In this document: positions 61,589 to 64,000 of the stretch, in pieces
Numbering within the stretch: the stretch's first letter is position 1
Layout of the letters: every line of letters starts with the position of its first letter
Source: Neocallimastix lanati (nom. inval.)
Taxonomy: Eukaryota; Neocallimastigomycota; Neocallimastigomycetes; Neocallimastigales; Neocallimastigaceae
Direction: 5' to 3'
Assembly: GCA_016946835.1 (NCBI GenBank)
Contig: JACVTC010000032.1
Coordinates: forward strand, 645,001 to 709,000
Length of the DNA stretch: 64,000 nt
The notes under the pieces: model-generated
The model's database searches: none
Told to the model about the DNA's origin: nothing
Seen by the model: only the letters and a program-made list of their open reading frames with translations
Translations under genes and position numbers: made by a program

Positions 61589-62143
61589 AAAAGTAATATT
61601 AAATGTGTAATTGATTTTGAAAATGAATCTTTTATTTGATAATTTTATAAAAATATATTAAAGGCAGTCATAATTATATCAATCATTATTATTTTATGTA
61701 TTAAATATATAAACAATTAATATATTTATATATCTTTAAAAATTAAAAATTATCTTAAAATTGTTTCTTTAAATCTTACGAAAAATAAATATTTTATTAT
61801 ATTTTATTTTATTTTATAATTTATTTTTATTATTATTTTATTATTATTAAAATTAATATTATTTATATTATTTATTTATTTTTTATTTTTTTTTATTTAA
61901 AATGCATGTTAATATTTATAAAAAATAAAATATTTATTTATCTTTTCAATTATTAAAAATTTTTGATTTAAAAAAAAGAAATAATTAATATAAATAAAAT
62001 AAATGAAATATATATAAATATTATCAAAAATTTTAATGATCAATGTTTTAATGTTATATTTGCTAACATTTAAAAATTAAATATTATTAAAGTTTTAGTT
62101 TAGTGTAAAATATTAAATTTTGATTGGATAAAATTTTATTAAT

Positions 62144-62188
<45 letters not shown>

Positions 62189-62275
62189 GTATTATTATTA
62201 TTATATTTATATAATAATATCTATATTTAAAAATTTTATTTTGGATTAATTATTATAATATTAAAAGATTTAAAA
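61589..62275. other. Spacer between PRP40 and RPF2
   Basis: AT-rich; a poly(T) run at about 62146-62184 lies some 90 bp before the RPF2 start. No other gene. Confidence 0.7.
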
Positions 62276-64000
62276 ATGTTGAGAACAATGTAAAATATAA
62301 TTTAAATTCTGTTATATATTATAATTATTCTAATAATTCGTGATTTTATATATTTTAGTATATTATTATTATAATTATTATTTTCTAAAATTTCAATAAA
62401 ATATTAATATTTAGGAATTTTTTAAATTAAAAAAAAAAAAAAAAAAAAAAAAGAAAGAAAATTATGTTTAAAAATAAATAGAAGTTAGAAAAAAAATTAA
62501 AAATTAATTGATGAAATAGTAAAAAATTTTATACAGAAGAAATATTAATATTATATATATATTTCTATTTATATATCTATTCAATATTTTCATATATAAT
62601 TATAATTTTTTTGCAATTAATTAATAATCAAACATTATATATATATAATTAAAATGTAATATATAATTCATATCACAATTTCAGTAAGCCAAAAAACGCA
62701 AGATCTAAGCGGTAATTATTTATTAGAAGATATATAAATATATAAATATATAAATATATAAATATATAAATATATAAATATATAAATATATAAATTTATT
62801 GTTATTAATTATAATTGATTTTTAAATATATATATATATATATATTTTTTTTTCAATTATATATAAAGTGCTTTAAAAAATAGAGAACCAAAAGTTGAAG
62901 AAAATCCAAAACAAGCTATTTTTATTAGAGGAAGTTCAACAAATCAAATTGTTAATAATGCTTTAAGTGATTTAGTAAATTTCTCTATATAATTTTATAT
63001 TTATTAATTTAAATTATTGAAAAAGCAGTAATTACAAAGTTTAATTTCTCTATTTAATTTTATATTAATTAATTTAAATTATTGAAAAAGCAGTAATTAC
63101 AAAGTTTAATTTCTAAATTTAATTTATAATTTTTTAAATTTAAATATTATCTCTATGCATATAATTTTAATTTTCAAGTGTTCTATAAAGAAACCATATA
63201 GTATTATGTTTTCGAAGAAGAATGCAATTCATCCTTTTGACGATCAATCATCTTTAGAATTTTTCTCACAAAAGAATGATGCTTCATTATTCTGTGTTGG
63301 TACTAACTCCAAGAAGAGACCAAATAATTTAGTTTTTGTTCGTATGTTTGATTATCAAGTTTTGGATATGATTGAATTAGGTATAGAAAATTTCAAATCT
63401 TTACATGATTTTAAGGTAATTAATAAATAATATAAAAAAGATTAATTAAATATTATAATTATATAAGTTCATTATTAAATTAATAAAATTATATATATAT
63501 ATATTTTAAATTGAATAATTCTCAATTCTATAATACATTTCAATTGAAAAATATGCAAAAATAAAAAAAAAAAAATTCTAAATATCCAAAATATTTAAAA
63601 TAAAATTAATTTATTATAATATAATTTAATTAAATTATACAATAATATTCATTAAAGACTGCTAAATCATCTATTGGTATGAAACCTTTATTTGTTTTTA
63701 ATGGTGAATTATTTGAACAAAGGGAAGAATACAAGAAATTAAAGAATATGTTATTAGATTTCTTCCGTGATGAAGTTGCTGAATCTGTCAATTTAAAAGG
63801 TTTAGAATATATTATCAGTGTTACTGCAGAACCCGTAGCTAATCCAACTGACTTTGGCAAAGTTTTCTTTAGAGTTTATACTATTCAAATGAAAAAATCT
63901 GGTACAAAGCAGCCAAGAATTGAATTAGAAGAAATGGGACCTTCTTTTGATTTTGTCTTTAGAAGAAATAGATTCGCTGGTGAAGATGTTATGAAAGAAG
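62276..64000 (+). CDS. RPF2: Ribosome biogenesis factor Rpf2 (Brix domain), 3' end cut by the window
   Basis: Rpf2, with Rrs1, loads the 5S RNP (5S rRNA, uL5, uL18) onto the early pre-60S particle in the nucleolus. Exons: 62276-62289, 62685-62711, 62869-62974, 63179-63415, 63658 to beyond 64000, all in phase. Two tiny first exons (14 and 27 nt) give MLRTIKPKNARSKR, joining NREPKVEENPKQAIFIRGSS. The Brix domain follows: LKKPYSIMFSKKN in its family form IKKPYSIMFSKKN, HPFDD..SLEFFSQKNDASLF, GTNSKKRPNNLVFVRMFDYQ, and in the last exon MKPLFVFNGELFE, LLDFFRDEV, GLEYIISVTAEP, VFFRVYTIQMKKSGTK, PRIELEEMGPSFDFVFRRN. The gene is open at the right edge. The third intron holds a 65-bp tandem duplication. 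Confidence 0.94.
62732..62796. repeat. (ATATAAAT)n octanucleotide array in RPF2 intron 2
   Basis: About eight units of ATATAAAT lie in the intron between 62712 and 62868, a few bases downstream of the donor. Confidence 0.88.
62979..63108. repeat. 65-bp tandem duplication in RPF2 intron 3
   Basis: Two head-to-tail copies, about 62979-63043 and 63043-63108, sharing the landmark AAAAAGCAGTAATTACAAAG with only a few differences. It sits wholly inside the intron and does not affect coding. Confidence 0.9.

Overview
The window is a stretch of nuclear DNA from an extremely AT-rich, intron-rich fungus. The best fit is an anaerobic gut fungus (Neocallimastigomycota; Piromyces, Neocallimastix or Anaeromyces type). 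The genes are fungal in kind (Eaf7/MRGBP, EFR3, Nop53, Rpf2, Prp40, TFIIIA, Sec61 beta). Spacers are almost pure A/T with long homopolymers. Proteins carry long Asn runs coded by AAT/AAC. One gene ends in three fungal dockerin (CBM10-type) cysteine modules, a hallmark of gut-fungal cellulosomes. Introns are GT-AG, mostly with GTAAGT/GTATGT-like donors and T-rich tracts before the acceptor. I joined exons by hand, checking reading phase and known protein families.

Layout: metE (cobalamin-independent methionine synthase) at 881-3539; four dead, head-to-tail non-LTR retrotransposon copies at about 4.4-11.2 kb; EFR3 at 14.2-18.5 kb; a secreted or membrane leucine-rich-repeat (LRR) protein at 22.6-25.3 kb, built from one-repeat-per-exon units; an unexplained GC-richer island with hairpins at 27.8-28.15 kb; a triple-dockerin Asn-rich secreted protein at 30.9-33.4 kb; TFIIIA on the minus strand at 34.7-38.5 kb; EAF7 at 39.5-41.2 kb; Sec61 beta (minus) at 42.4-42.9 kb; a GCK-III-like STE20 kinase at 45.4-49.9 kb; a fold-back MITE-like element at 51.1-51.6 kb; NOP53 (minus) at 52.5-54.8 kb; PRP40 at 58.2-61.6 kb; and the 5' part of RPF2 from 62.3 kb to the window edge. 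Spacers are long (0.7-5.7 kb) and hold microsatellites, minisatellites and homopolymers.

The genes do not form one pathway. Several divergent or convergent pairs are visible: TFIIIA/EAF7 and NOP53/PRP40 are divergent, EAF7/SEC61B and kinase/NOP53 convergent. Three genes act on 5S rRNA or large-subunit assembly (TFIIIA, NOP53, RPF2). The most unusual items are the LRR gene with six consecutive 72-bp phase-2 exons, the non-catalytic triple-dockerin protein, the tail-to-head retrotransposon array, the hairpin-bearing GC island and the fold-back element.
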